Part shown: positions 11,818 through 23,803 of the stretch, piece by piece
Layout of the letters: each line of letters opens with the position of its first letter
How positions within the stretch are numbered: the stretch's first letter is position 1
Source of the DNA: Mytilinidion resinicola
Taxonomy: Eukaryota; Ascomycota; Dothideomycetes; Mytilinidiales; Mytilinidiaceae
Length of the DNA: 64,000 nt
Assembly: GCF_010093595.1 (NCBI RefSeq)
Contig: NW_022985444.1
Location: 502,676-566,675, forward strand
Direction: 5' to 3'
The notes under the pieces: model-generated
What the model was told of the DNA's origin: nothing
The model's database searches: none
What the model saw: the letters and a program-made list of their open reading frames with translations, nothing else
Program-made: the position numbers and the translations under genes

Positions 11818-14185
11818 AGAGCGGGCCGTTGCATCTATTGCCCACGTGTAGAGAAGAGAATAAACAACAGCTGTCTCGTGTCACTATCGTGAGTTCGCAA
11901 GATGTCGCCTTGACTTGGTCGAGGAGGAGGACGTCGGAGCTGTGCGGCACTTCCGAGACATGCTGCACGCTTTATCGGCACCCGTGTTCTTTATCGACAC
12001 TGATCTCTTTCATCCCGCAGTCGCAGTCTTCGTAGCTGCGGGGTGCGAAGGGAACGAGGTTACGCTTCCGCATCCAAGGTGGGTTCTTTGTCCCGGCACC
12101 ACTGACCTTTTGCTGCTCGAACAAGCGAGGGCGCGAGCTTGGCCATTGCGTTTTGGGTTGGAAATCTAGGCGTTCTGCGTGTCTTGCGTTGTGGATTCTG
12201 GCCTTGTGGGAACCTTGTCTCGACCTCGTGTAGGTATAAGATTTCCCGGGATGCTGTCTTGTTTCGGGCGACGACGTAGGGGGAGTCCGCGGAAGGGGGG
12301 TTTGGATGGTAGAGAGTGCGCGACTCTGCTCTCGGTTGCTGCTGAAGTGTCGAGCTTCGCTGTGGACATCTGAAAAGACTGCGCCAGGTTGGGTGGTGTT
12401 AAAGTCGCGTCTCTCTCCTGAGGCCGTGGTTGCTGCTGCCAACGCATTTTTAGACTAATAATAACGTAATTTTAAAGACCAAGGCCCAAGGAATTTGACT
12501 TGCGTGAGAGCGGGCGGTCTAACATAGTGTGAGAATAAGGCGAGAGAGAGCAATCTCACCTTGGCTTTCTTTTCCTATGGAAAAATGTATGTAGATAGAT
12601 AGGATATGAGCAATTCATTATAAGACTACGGCATTCATGCCTACACTTACGCAAATAATATCTTATGGACTGTTACACGAGCAAACGCACTCGCTTTCCA
12701 GGGCGTTGCTGTTGTAAAGCGGTGGCAGCAAAAGAAGGCCAAAGGGCAAAAAGGCAAAAGACGGCTATCACAACGCCCTTTTTGCGCCCCACAATCGCCA
12801 TCCCTACCTATCGCGTCAGCACCGCAACACCACAACGCCTCTGCGCTGGACAAATAGATGGAGCAAAAAAAGATTAAATCAGCAAAACGCCACCCTCCCG
12901 CGGAGGGTGTAGAAAGACTCTTAGAGTTTTCTCCGTGCCCAAGCCATGCTCTCCAAACAGAGCTACATGTCGTAAGGACAATTCCCGAAAGTACTGGGGT
13001 CCACATTTAAACCCCACCAGCCAACGCTCACTGGGGGGCTCGAATGCGGTCCTGGTGGTCGATCGAGTTTGCGGCGTCGGTCGGTTCGATTGGCGGGTTG
13101 CTCGACTTGGAGGGGGAGGAGACCAATTGAGCTGCTGGTCGAGTTAGTTGGGAGGAACCCAAAATAACCTAAATTATGTACCCTTATTCAACGCGCCCCA
13201 AGTATAAGCATTTCCAGTGAGCGGCGCCTGGGGATCTACTTGCGATACGTCAGCGAGGTTCTCAGAAAGCCACGGCTCATCTCACCTCGCTGGATGCTGT
13301 TGCGACAACGAGAGCCATCCTCCGTCCTCTACCAGCGCCATCGCCATCGCCTGCGCCATCTCACCTCCGCCATCCGCCGCTGTCACCGCTCTTGAAGCTC
13401 AACGCGACGTCACCACCGACATCCGCCGCCCCTGAGCCTCATATGTCGCTTATGATACTACCACCGTCCCCAACGATGGCGCCGGCATCGCGCCTGAGAT
13501 CTTGACCATCCCCAGCGCCAGCATCGCCACCGAGCACTCAACGCCCAGCGCCACACTCACCCCCCATGGGAGCCGCAATGCCCACCTCCATCTCAGCCCC
13601 GACGTCACCACGCCCATCTCATCCCGCCTTATCATAGGAATGCAAGCATGTCTCACCCCGATGGAATGCGTGCGCAGCGATGACGTGTCGCTCTCCGCAG
13701 TCTGCACAAGAAGAATGGGAAGCCGGGAGAGGGATAGGAAGAGATGGGCGGAGATGGACGTGCTGGCGACACACAGACGTACACACAGACGTACCTCTAA
13801 AGGGGCAAGGTAATGAGATGGGCGGGCGGGCTCGAGATGCGCAATGCAGGCACAACGGGGAGGCGTACATCGATGTAAGGCAAGGCAAGGCGACGAGGAT
13901 TATGAGTGCGGACTTTAGACAAGGGAAAGATATTGATTGACATGGCTGTGCCGTTGCTCACCTCACAGTACGCAGGGATAGCATAGATCGAGAGACAGAT
14001 AGAAGAAAACATAGCATTCGGCGCGAAATCTACAAGTCATACAACCTCATCTAACCAAAAGCAAGAAAAGAAAAACAAGCACTGAAGAGCGATATACACA
14101 AAAAAAAAAGACAACAAACCAGCACAAACCAAATACACAAGAACCCCCCCTTTATTAATTTGCCCTTCCTCCACTCCCCACCCCC

Positions 14186-15078
14186 CTACTTCCCACTCCG
14201 ATACATCCCCCACATACTCCTCATCCTTGCCACCTGCCCATCCTTGAACCCCGTGTAACACGCATCCGTCGAATAATCCATAATATCATGCACCGCATCC
14301 ACCCCAGGACTGCCGGGACAACTATCCTTCGCCGGCCCCCCCGTCGGACACCCATCCGTACTCGTACTCTGCATGGGCGTATCATCGATGAAATCCCCAC
14401 TCCCCGCACAACTGTACCCCTCGAACACATGCAGCAACCCCAGCCAATGCCCCGTCTCATGCACCGCCGTCATGCCCTGATCATACCCGCCCCCCCCCTC
14501 CGGGGCGGCATCGTGCCCGCCTGCACATTGCACCCGTCGTTCGCGTACACCGCCGGGCTCGGCGTGCCCGGCCCAATCGACGACGGCAGCGTGCACTTGC
14601 CCAGCACCGACCCCGCGAGGTCCGTCTGGAAGTAGAGGTTCAGCGTGCGGTACGAGCCCTGGCGCAGCGCCGGCTTCATGGCGCGGTCGTCGGCGCCCGC
14701 GGTGCCCACGGCCCACGTGTCGTTGACGGTCCAGGTGATGTTGAGCAGGTTGAAGGCGACTTGGTACGGCGCGTAGGCCGTGTTGAGCGCGTCGAGCTGC
14801 TTCGACGGCATGTCGGGCGTGATGTCGTCTTTCTTGGCCGCCGTGGCGATGATGTGGAAGACGGCGTCGACTTTGATGGCGGCATTGGCGCCGTCGCGGG
14901 CCAGCAGGGCGGCGCGGGCGGCGCGGGAGCCGGCTTTGTCGGCGGTGTGGAGGTCGTTGAGGGTGGACATGAACTCTTTCGTGGCGGCGTCGACGTTGGT
15001 GCCGCAATCGAAGTGCTTGTAATTCGTTGCTGCGGCGGCCAGGGCCAGCGATGCAAGGAGGAGCGGTTGGAATAACAT
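14186..15078 (-). pseudogene. secreted M43 (pappalysin-type) metalloprotease, frameshifted
   Basis: The frame from the ATG at 15078 begins with a signal peptide ([17 protein letters not shown]) and then the fungal secreted-metalloprotease prodomain. It ends prematurely after a run of nine G (minus strand; 14490-14498). From there a second frame continues to 14186 and carries the zinc site [11 protein letters not shown] (HExxHxxGxxH), conserved cysteines and a Met-turn-like DIMDYS. Together they match peptidase family M43B, extracellular zinc proteases. One base is missing (or two are extra) relative to an open frame, and no GT-AG intron repairs it without removing the zinc site. A homopolymer sequencing error is as likely as true inactivation. 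Confidence 0.75.
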
Positions 15079-15893
15079 GGTATGTAATAACAGGGGTGCG
15101 GGACAGGGGTTGGTGATGGAGACGGCGCAAGGATGAATGAGCAGGGGCGAAGGTCTGGAAGAATGTACGCGCAAACTTGAGATTGTTTATCTGAGGTTGA
15201 TGTCAAGGGAAGGACAGGAAAGGCTTCTCAAGCTGCCATTTTGATGACGTCTGGAAAGCCAGGGACAGAATGCAAATTTATACCTACGCCATCACCATGG
15301 CCTGGATTCCTTGGACCTACTTGGTTTGATCGAGGCAAATTGGGTAAGATTCTGGAAGGACTCTAGAAGGTCGCCGTGCGGTGCTCTGGACCACATGGTC
15401 ATCGTCTGAAAACGGTACTGTTCTTGACGATGTCTTATAAACCTTCAGCAACAAAGGCCCTTGTTTACTCTCGATCCCTCTCAACGGAGTCTCGACCTCC
15501 TCCTCGCGTTGACTTAAGCACCTAGACTCTTGCGTGAACGTTTTCGTAGACGAAATGACAATACTGGTCTTATTTGTGCAAAGGAAGTTCCGAAACGCCC
15601 GATTGTGAATGCCCATACTACAGTACATCACCAAAACCCCAGGAAACGGTATAATTCAAGCAGAGACAAGAAACAGAAATAAAAGTCTTAAGTCCTCTTT
15701 TCGTGAGACTCCCATCCAACCTTGCGCAGATCGGCACTTGTCATCATGCCGAGTCACCCGGCCTGACACTCCGCCCGGTTGCAGTTGCAGTGCTAGGCTG
15801 GTCGTTATTCCAGGTCAGATAGGTATGATCACCAAGTTTCCTAAGAGAAGGGAAGTCAGAAAGTCGCGTCATAACCGATAGTGGTTTGGGGAA
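15079..15893. other. intergenic region
   Basis: The 815-bp gap upstream of the metalloprotease gene and downstream of the Cdc50 gene contains only short open frames without features. Nothing further seen. Confidence 0.5.
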
Positions 15894-17309
15894 TCACCTT
15901 GGTTTGATGAGGTGAGTCGCTGTGAACAGCGCGCCCAGCAGTATACAAATGCCTCCCACTACAACGTAGGCGATACCGAGGAAGGGATTCTTGCCGCCCA
16001 TAACCGTTCTCGTTGAGATCAGGATGGATTTCGTGCCGCCGTATTCCGAGACCTCAAAATCTTCTTCGTGTTAGCCCAGCGTTGCAAAGAGTGGTGAGAC
16101 GGTAACGTACTCTCCCAAATCTTGATTCGGTAGGTACCCGCCTTCAAGACGTCGTGGTCGTTCCTCGCTGCCAACTTGCTGAAGGTAGGCAGACCAGCTG
16201 TCCTCATCCAGACCTGAAAGGCTTCGTCCGTGTGAAGGTCCGGAATGCCCCGCTCATCAGTGTAGCCATCCTTCGGGTATCTCAATCGCCAGTTCGGCGG
16301 CACTGCAACTTCCTTGGCAGTATACTTTGTCTTCCCGTATAGATCGGCTTCGCTGCTCCAAGCAATGCCCTTCTGAGTTAGGTTATATATTGGAAATTTG
16401 CCGTGTTCGTCCTGAGTCTGAGCGGTGAAATTATCGAAAGTATCATTGAAAAGGGAATTGGCGATTAATCCGCAAGGGTAGTAGGGCAGCTTAGTCTCCG
16501 GGTCCAATTGAAGCGGATCGCAGTCTCCAGAGTTGATTGCGCTTGCGGATTTGGCATCTCCCTTCAGCTGATCAGTGTCTATGGATTTGACGTATCGTCG
16601 ATGGTTCTGGTAGAAGTTTGTGAGGCGATAGTAGAATAAGATCGGAGGATGAATGTCATTGGGAATGTCGAACTGGAGTACGCAGACGTTCGTATCTAGC
16701 GAGACCTGCGACGAATAATTGTACTTCTCAGTGGCATGTCCCCACTTGGGTGGTTGTCCTCCCGCTGTCTTGAAATGCGATGTCACTCGACTGGCGGGCA
16801 TTACGGCGGTGGTATCTGTTTTATTAGGATCACGGTTGGCTAGGGTTTCGGGCGACTTTGTGAAGCAGTCGGTATAGTCGATGGCAAGCTCTTGCACCTG
16901 GACCGAGCCACAGCATGAGCGCCTTTCCTCTAGCATCTCCAAAAGCGGTAGAATTGTGTATCGGACTGACCTGTGAGCTAGCCCATATCAAAAGACCACC
17001 GATAGGTGCGAATAGGATGCCGACGATGAAGAAGAGAGGGAGGACGGTTTTCGGGGTGAGAATGGGTCTAAGGTCCAGTCAGCTTGAGGTTTTGAAGGCG
17101 ACGAAGTGGCTGCAAGCACATACTGCCAGGCCTTTAGCCTTTGTTGCCGGAACGCGGTATCTACATCACGGTGAGTATGGGCTCTCTCGAGTGGGCATTG
17201 GAGACGTCGCACTGGCGGGCCTCCTGCTCTTTGTCTTCTTGGCGTCTTCGTTGTGAGGATCCTGCGTCTCAATCGAGTCCTCGTGGCGGACCTGCTGTGT
17301 CTGCGACAT
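15894..17309 (-). CDS. Cdc50/Lem3 family P4-ATPase (lipid flippase) subunit
   Basis: Non-catalytic partner of P4-ATPase phospholipid flippases, needed for their exit from the ER and for lipid transport to the cytosolic leaflet. Five exons on the minus strand: 17309-17213, 17160-17124, 17067-16971, 16897-16111, 16060-15894; all junctions are in phase, giving 394 residues, typical for the family. Signature NTAFRQQRLKAWQP is split over introns 1 and 2; then TM1 (TVLPLFFIVGILFAPIGGLL), an ectodomain starting QVQELAIDYTDC with cysteines and several N-glycosylation sites (NYSS, NDTF, NFTA, NLTQ), GLIANSLFNDTF, and TM2 (FLGIAYVVVGGICILLGAL). Topology is two-pass. Which paralogue (Lem3, Cdc50 or Crf1 type) I cannot say. 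Confidence 0.93.
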
Positions 17310-18505
17310 GTCGTCAAAGCCGCGTTATTCCGCGCATCCGATAGACGTGGGGTGTTTGGAGGGAGATAGTTGACGATGAGGGAGGTCGGTCGTCTCCAGC
17401 GTTGTTGCGCCGCCCAGGGTCCTAGGGCTGCGCCATCCCATGCCCATTTTTAGCTGCTGACCTCATCCACGGCAACACCATGCGTTTCACCCTCGACCGC
17501 GGCCACCGTAACTCCGAGTAGAGGAAGCGATGATTTGGATGAGTAATTGAGAGCCCGCGGACGCACCTTGAGCAGTGTGCACCGAGTGTGCACAGGCCTA
17601 TAGCAAGACACTGTGTTCACTAGTAACGTTACGAACTCATGGGAGCAGCTGTCTCCTTTGCATATTGAATCATCCGCGCAGACGCGGTTTAAAATCTGAT
17701 ATGGGAGAATTTCAGCTACCTTTCAATTGACCGGCCACCTGGCCCCATTGAAACTGCTGACACTGGTATCTAGCGTTCAAAAGCGGCACTCAAGCAGTGA
17801 AATATTCTACCTATCCGCCCCAGGGCTAAGGGCCAGTGCTGTAACGGGATTACTCACTGATGATTAGTCTTCAATCCCCTCGAATCTTATCAATCGGAGT
17901 CTACGAAGGTGCCAACTCAAAGGCACGAATAGCTCACGCGTCACGTCTCGTTATTCACATCAGTCGCGCAATTGTTATCTCCAATTTAAAGCCTTGGTGG
18001 CCAATTCCTTTGTTCTATCTGATAGCTGACTACGCAAGAGGTGATAATGAAGGCACCAATCAGTCTTTACTGACGACGTGTAGTGCAAAACAACAATCCA
18101 GCGGGCCCGTAGAAATCCAAGATGCCATACATGAGAACATCAATTGGGGGCGTAAACGTGGGTATAGGTATGGGGGGTATCAAACACACAACCTGGCGCG
18201 AGAGCCGCAAGCCATAATGAAAATCAGAACAAACTCCGTATCGTGACCGATGCTATAGCCATAGACGGCTTATGCATAATGAGTGGGGTATAAACCATAC
18301 CGCCGATGATGAGTAGTGAAACGCCGTCGTGAGACTGGGGAATTCCTATCCGTAGCCGCCGTGATAATGCTGGGGAGATACAAAGGGAAATCATGAGAGC
18401 AGTTTATCATATGAGGAAGGAAAGAAGAAATGGTCTGTCGACGAAATTGGAATGGGATGTAAAATCATATCCAGAAGTCGGCCAGCGATGTTGTTGCGTT
18501 CTGAT
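17310..18505. other. intergenic region
   Basis: About 1.2 kb between the divergent-facing upstream side of the Cdc50 gene and the 3' end of the SWIRM gene. The only sizeable frame (17860-18246, plus) has no recognisable features. Nothing else seen. Confidence 0.5.
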
Positions 18506-19672
18506 CTAGACGTGCTGCATGAACTGCATGAAGTGCTCCTTGCGAAACCATCCAACTTTCTCATAGGCAGTCCAGAGCTTGCTAGCCTTGTTGACGTCGA
18601 TCTTGCAAGCCTGTTGGGCATCCGTCTTGCGGAATTCTTTGCCGATGCGGAGGGCGTCGATGCGGGCCTGGAAGATGCGTCGCTTGCTGCAGAGGTAGGT
18701 GGCGCAAGACAGGCGAAGTGTCGAAGCGAGGTTGACTTCATTCTCGTGGACCAGATGGCGGTCGGGATCGTTGGAGAGGTCGAGCTTCTGGCCCTTCCAG
18801 TCAGCGTTCAGCATCTTGCTGTTCGAAGCGAGAGTGTTGGGTGGCGAGAAATCTGGCAAGGCCTTGTAGTCGGTGTCGTCGCGGTTCGTGGCAAGTTTCG
18901 CCGGCTTTGGCGATAGAGAGGCACCCTGCACGAAAGAGTCATAGACGCGGGCCTTGGGAGTCCGCTTTGGCTTCGTCACAGACGGCCGGGGGAGGTGAGT
19001 CTTCTGCCTCCTCGAGCTGGGCGCAGGTGCGGGTAGTATTTTCCTGAGGGGCTTGGAGGCGGCCGACTTCGACTTGGCGACACGGTTGGCGCTTGAGCCG
19101 TACCAATTGTCGAACTCTCGCTCCTGACGATACCACTCGCGGCCTCCCATCTTACGGCTAACGACTGAGACTTGCGAGAAACAGGTAATGGCGAGCTCAT
19201 ACTCCTCCTTGGTTGGCTTTGCATGGAGGCTCGCAAATTGCGGAGAAGCCATATGCGCATTGATAGCATGTTTGGCGGCCAGATCGACAGTTTCGCCGGG
19301 TGGGAAGAGTGGCTCGTCCGAAGGGATCAGGGCAACAGGGTCGCTGGCCTTGAAGAGCTGCGGGTCGCGCACTCCATCCTCCTCATTGCAATTGTTGTTC
19401 TCCTTCTGGGAGTGTGGATCGTAGTCTCCGATCGGCGGAGAAGGATATGCGTCGCCAGTCGGGAAAGCAAATGACATTCCGGTGACGAAGGAGTGGTTGC
19501 GCTCGGAAGAGAACGAGGAAGCGGGTGTTCGGGTCATGGTCGTAGCCATTGGAGACGTGAAGGAATCGGGCTTCGTCTCTTCCGGCGAGAGGAGCGAAGA
19601 GATGGGCATGCTGCGGCCGAGCGACGACATGTTCTTGGCCGGAGTGGTGGGAGCGTGCGAAAACGACGCCAT
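18506..19672 (-). CDS. SWIRM-domain protein (Fun19/Laf2-like)
   Basis: Single exon, 388 residues from the ATG at 19672. The C-terminal ~110 residues form a SWIRM domain: DYKALPDFSPP, then a run of helices including VHENEVNLASTLRLSC, CSKRRIFQARIDAL and KLWTAYEKVGWF. SWIRM domains bind DNA/nucleosomes in chromatin complexes; Fun19/Laf2-type proteins are linked to histone deacetylase complexes in yeasts. The N terminus has SMPISSLLSPEE, a short motif common in this group, then a serine/proline-rich, probably disordered region. The frame stays open upstream to an ATG at 19987 (493 residues), but the extra part is low-complexity, so the shorter start is preferred. Confidence 0.78.
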   Translation of the reverse strand: MASFSHAPTTPAKNMSSLGRSMPISSLLSPEETKPDSFTSPMATTMTRTPASSFSSERNHSFVTGMSFAFPTGDAYPSPPIGDYDPHSQKENNNCNEEDGVRDPQLFKASDPVALIPSDEPLFPPGETVDLAAKHAINAHMASPQFASLHAKPTKEEYELAITCFSQVSVVSRKMGGREWYRQEREFDNWYGSSANRVAKSKSAASKPLRKILPAPAPSSRRQKTHLPRPSVTKPKRTPKARVYDSFVQGASLSPKPAKLATNRDDTDYKALPDFSPPNTLASNSKMLNADWKGQKLDLSNDPDRHLVHENEVNLASTLRLSCATYLCSKRRIFQARIDALRIGKEFRKTDAQQACKIDVNKASKLWTAYEKVGWFRKEHFMQFMQHV

Positions 19673-22600
19673 TGTCGCGAGGAGCGGATGAGGATTGCGG
19701 TAGACGTTCTGGGGCGTTCTGGCGACTGCTGGGGCGGTCGTGCGCAGAGGGTGTGGGCGTGGTGTGAGAGTGACAGTGGCTTTGCTAGATGGCGAATATG
19801 GCTCTTTAAGTAGTCTCGGTGCAGGCAGAGGCAGGTTTGATGATTGAGAGTGAGTAATTGAAGCGTGGAAGCGAGAGGAAAGATAATCAGAGCGCGGGGA
19901 GAGCGGTGTTAAGGGTCTATCGGAGCCGTGGGTGAAGGTGGCGAGCCTGGCACTTGTAGCAGACGTTGCTATTGTGAGGCGTGACAATAGGTAAGGCGTG
20001 ACCGTGCAACAGCGCGGACAGAACCAATGGCCGGCAATGCTTACAGCAGAGGCGGCTGGCCGTGGGATTAGTCAATTGCGAGCTGGTCAGGCTCTACCGT
20101 GAGGGTGTGCAGTAGGACGGGGGGAGTGGGAGAGGGCCCGAAGCAGGAGGGGACAAGGGCGGCTTAAGAAGGGTGGTCAGTCGGGCTGTGTCTCAAAGAA
20201 CCAGGCTCCAACAAAGAATGACCACGGGGCAGATGACTGGTTTCATGGTTAATCGCTTGATCAATGGGACTCTTCGCCGGGCAGCTGCGACAGCTCACAG
20301 CCTTCAGGCATCATCAACATCGTCTTACGCGCGCTCTGCTGACGAATTGGGAGTGGCCAGGAAGGCAATGGAAGAGGCCCGAAGCGTGGCAGCCTCTGGG
20401 GCGCGGCGCCAATGGGAGCGGGCAATTGGGGGCGGGCGCTCTGGCTGCGGCGCGGCCTCCAGCGGGATGCTGCGTTGCGGACGGCGGGTATGGTGAAAGG
20501 CGATCGATGGGCCAGAGAGACGTGAGTCAAGGGGGATGAGGGTTGCTGCAGAGCCCTGGTTCTCTCTCCACACGGGCGCACCGCACGGTTGCCGCCGAAG
20601 CACTCCACTAGCTCCTCCACCACGCCCAGCGAGCAGAGGCCACGCCGACGATGCGCCCGCTCCGTCCGCATCTGCTCCCAATTGCATTCCCATTGCGCTG
20701 CGAAGTGCCCTCCATCGCCCCCAATGGCCCGCCGTCCCTCGCGAGGCTTTCAGCGCGCCGCAATTGGCAGCCTTGTCTGCTGCTGGCGCGCAATTGGCCG
20801 CAAGGCTCGCGTTGCCGCCTACGTGTCGAGCACCGCCCGCCCAGGTCCTCAGCCAGGCTCTCTTGATCCTGATGCTGTGCTTGCGACCCGCGCCAAGCCG
20901 ACGGATGACTCCTAGGCTGCCCTCCAGCGGGCATTGAGGGTGCAGCCGGCCATGGAGCACCCTCACGCGCGCGGGCGACGAATTGACGACTGACCGCCGG
21001 GATGGCAAAGCACTCCACTCGCAGCTTGATGTCATGGACCGAGCCCAACTCCTCGCGGGCCTCGTTGCTCGCAATGCTTCTGGCGGCTATGCCGGACTCG
21101 TCCCCGCTGTCTCTCGTCCGTAATGTCCGCCGGCTGGCACGCATCAATTGCGCCGACTGCTCGCCCCAGGCTGGCTTTCGGGGACCGTCGAGTGCGAGAC
21201 GTGGAGTACCAACACGAATCCTGCCTCCATGTGTCTCTGGCTGGCGCATTGATGTCTTGTGATACGCGCAGCACTCCCATCGCCACAGCCACGCGTCGCC
21301 GGCTTCAATTGAGCCCTGGCATCACGGGCCGGTCAAACATGTCGTGCAGCTGTGGCCTGCGCGAGGGGTTCCAACATCGCGTCTATTCCTGGCGCCCATC
21401 TGACAGGTCGTGCAGTCCCTCCCCCGTGTCGCATGTGAAAGCGTTTCCAGGCCTCAGCTGAGCTGTGAGGTCGCCCCCACGCCGCCCTCTTCTGATTGCT
21501 GGCCTCGCGGATGGAGCACCTGAGGCCTCACCAGATGCCCGTCACACCATCAGCGACCCAAGGGGGGTCACGCCGCGATGTCCCCAGCAGCCGCTTTGGG
21601 ACAAGGCGGGACGCTACGTGCCCGTATCGATAACGCGATAGTGATAAGAGAAGATGTGGGGTAGTCCTGGCGTGCTGGGAACGTGAATCGGGGAGTCTGT
21701 AAGCTGACGCCTCTTAGCGTGCATAAGCCCAGTCACATCTGCTGCAGGATAACGCTGTGTGGGGTGCCCAGGGCAAGCTAACCAAGAACTCGGTACATTC
21801 TCTCCACGGTTTGCGGGCTGCGTATAGTGTCCAGCGCTACTGGTGCATAATTGGCACATAAGCTCGCCAGGACGATCCCTTTTACAACCTCCCTGAATTG
21901 CGGTCGGGTCGCGCGCTCCACCTCCTTCATCCCGGGTGCATGTGAGCATGACGGGCCCTTCAGATGACCGATCCAGAACGGCCTCCTCCGAAAGCCATAT
22001 CTTCTCGCCAATTGATATCGGAAAGTCTCGACAACAGCACCGCCAGCTGCCAGGTCACGATGCCCCCCTCCAATTTGAATCATCTGCTCGCCGTGCCGCA
22101 TCCATGACTATATCATGGTGCAGCAAGTCGAGGACCCCCTCTGTTTGGCAGCATCCATGCACGACACCAGATCTGCACGTCGCCCGGGCCGCACATGACT
22201 GGATCTCCCCGATAGGCCAATGCTCGCCTGTTTGCCCTGTGCCGGCGCCTTGCTCGCCCTCAACCCGGCCGCCTGCCGCTGCCCGCGGGGAGTCCCTGCG
22301 TCGTGAAGCAGCCCGCAGCCTCTCTCCGCCTCTCATCCAACTCTGCAGCTCGTCTGCCCTGTTTCGAATCTTGTCGACGGCGATGCAGACGCAGTTGCTG
22401 CCCCGGTCCTGCAATCACAGCATGGGCCACGTCGTCAATGGCGTCTGCTGAGACGAGACGACGGCGCCACACGTCAGACGTCGAAGGAGTGTTCGACGCC
22501 AGGGCCAGGTGTTGAGGTGTGAGAGGTCGGTGCGGCACCAATGGTAGTGTGCTTTCTGGAACGCTGCACAGTGCGTCCTTTGTCAGTGGCACAGCACAGA

Positions 22601-23803
22601 GTAGGGAGTGGTTGTACAACACATTCCTGGATAAAGGGAGATCGTGTCGCCTCACGAACTTGACGCTTCAATTGACTAATGCAGGTAGATTATCAGGGAT
22701 GATTGAGAGCAATTGAATTACTAGAATAGTATAGACAGATTGTAAGCCGATAAGTATTTCATGTCGTCTTGAAAATATGGCAAACCACAACCCCCCTCCC
22801 CCCCCAAAAAAAAGAAGACTAGTTGTCACGTATTTCAGATTCACTAATGAATACCATGATTCACAGCGGTAGGATATCAATTTGCATACACTATCTTGCT
22901 GCCACCTGAGAGGCTCCATTTCACTCCTGTACATTAGAATGAGACGTAAAATCTGCGCATTAGACGATCTGTAGAATGGTAGAATGGTAGCCTATGATAC
23001 GAACGACCAGCCAGCAAGGGTACGTGTTGCTATATTGCATTTGTCAAGAGCTTCGTCTAGCGTCACGCCACGCCATCTTGCGGCTTTTCCACACTTCCTG
23101 CAGAGAAGCCTCACTGCGCAAGCCTTCCTTTAGAGACTCATACGACATCCTAATGGACACTCTTTAGCGCCGCGTCTTCATTACTTACAGCGGAGCGATA
23201 CGCCGCTGCTATCACTACACTACAGCTTTCATGTAACGTAAATGCTCTGACGTACTGCGCCCCTGTAGCTGTTAGATATCATTTGATGCTGCTGTAAGGC
23301 TTAGGCAGTAGTTCGACCATTTTACAAGCCGTCACAGCGTTAGGCTGCTATGTAGAATAGAACAAGAAGCGAAATCAGGTCGGAGGCGAGCAATTCAGAA
23401 TGATTAAATTAGCAAAGCAGCAAAGACAGAGACAGGTGCTACTTGCGCTGCCTGGTTCAAGCTCGAAGTATTCAGCCTCCACTTGTGATGCTTCGATATA
23501 TTTTCAACAATCTATCTATACGAGATGTGAATCCTTGAGTTCATCGAGCCCGAAGAATCATGGCGCCAACTCTCAGAACTATTGCGTCTCCGACGTAGAA
23601 ACGCATGTCCCAAAAGCAGATCGCTATCGCGTGTTTCCCCCAGATCGATCGCCGCTAGCTTCCGATCTGAAGCTTGAGGCTTGACCCAAAAAAACCCAAA
23701 ATCCAACCTCAACGACACCCCAAGCTCTCCGCACTTCCATACGTCTCTTCAGCCTCCAATGAATTAGAACCAACCCCCCACCCAGCATGCCCCGCCCACA
23801 GCA
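19673..23803. other. gene-free GC-rich island
   Basis: The 4.1 kb between the SWIRM gene and the Shu2-like gene carries many overlapping open frames on both strands (for example 20325-21074 and 20608-21249, minus; 21936-22451, plus). These reflect high GC content: their translations are Arg/Ala/Pro/Ser-rich with no domain, and no splice pattern links them. The part from 20.0 to 22.7 kb is unusually rich in CAATTG. A short C/A tract lies at about 22790-22815. The last kilobase (22.7-23.8 kb) is AT-richer and featureless. Confidence 0.5.

Larger units (their letters stand above)
10805..14185. other. gene-poor stretch
   Basis: About 3.4 kb between the SANT-WD40 gene and the metalloprotease gene. 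Apart from the doubtful membrane-protein frame at 11225-11817, the open frames are low-complexity and overlap on both strands without family features. Near 13772-13795 the 12-mer ACACAGACGTAC is repeated twice, and 13330-13440 is rich in CCATCGCC-like short repeats. No RNA gene seen. Confidence 0.5.

Noticed and set aside
13081..13100. GGTTCGATTGG as possible tRNA T loop
   Set aside because: The base opposite the stem is wrong and no stems or A box are found nearby.
20325..21249. Overlapping 249- and 213-codon minus-strand frames
   Set aside because: GC-driven open frames in several registers; Arg/Ala/Gly/Ser-rich, no domain.
21936..22451. 171-codon plus-strand frame
   Set aside because: Low-complexity Ser/Pro/Arg translation with frames open on both strands; no feature.
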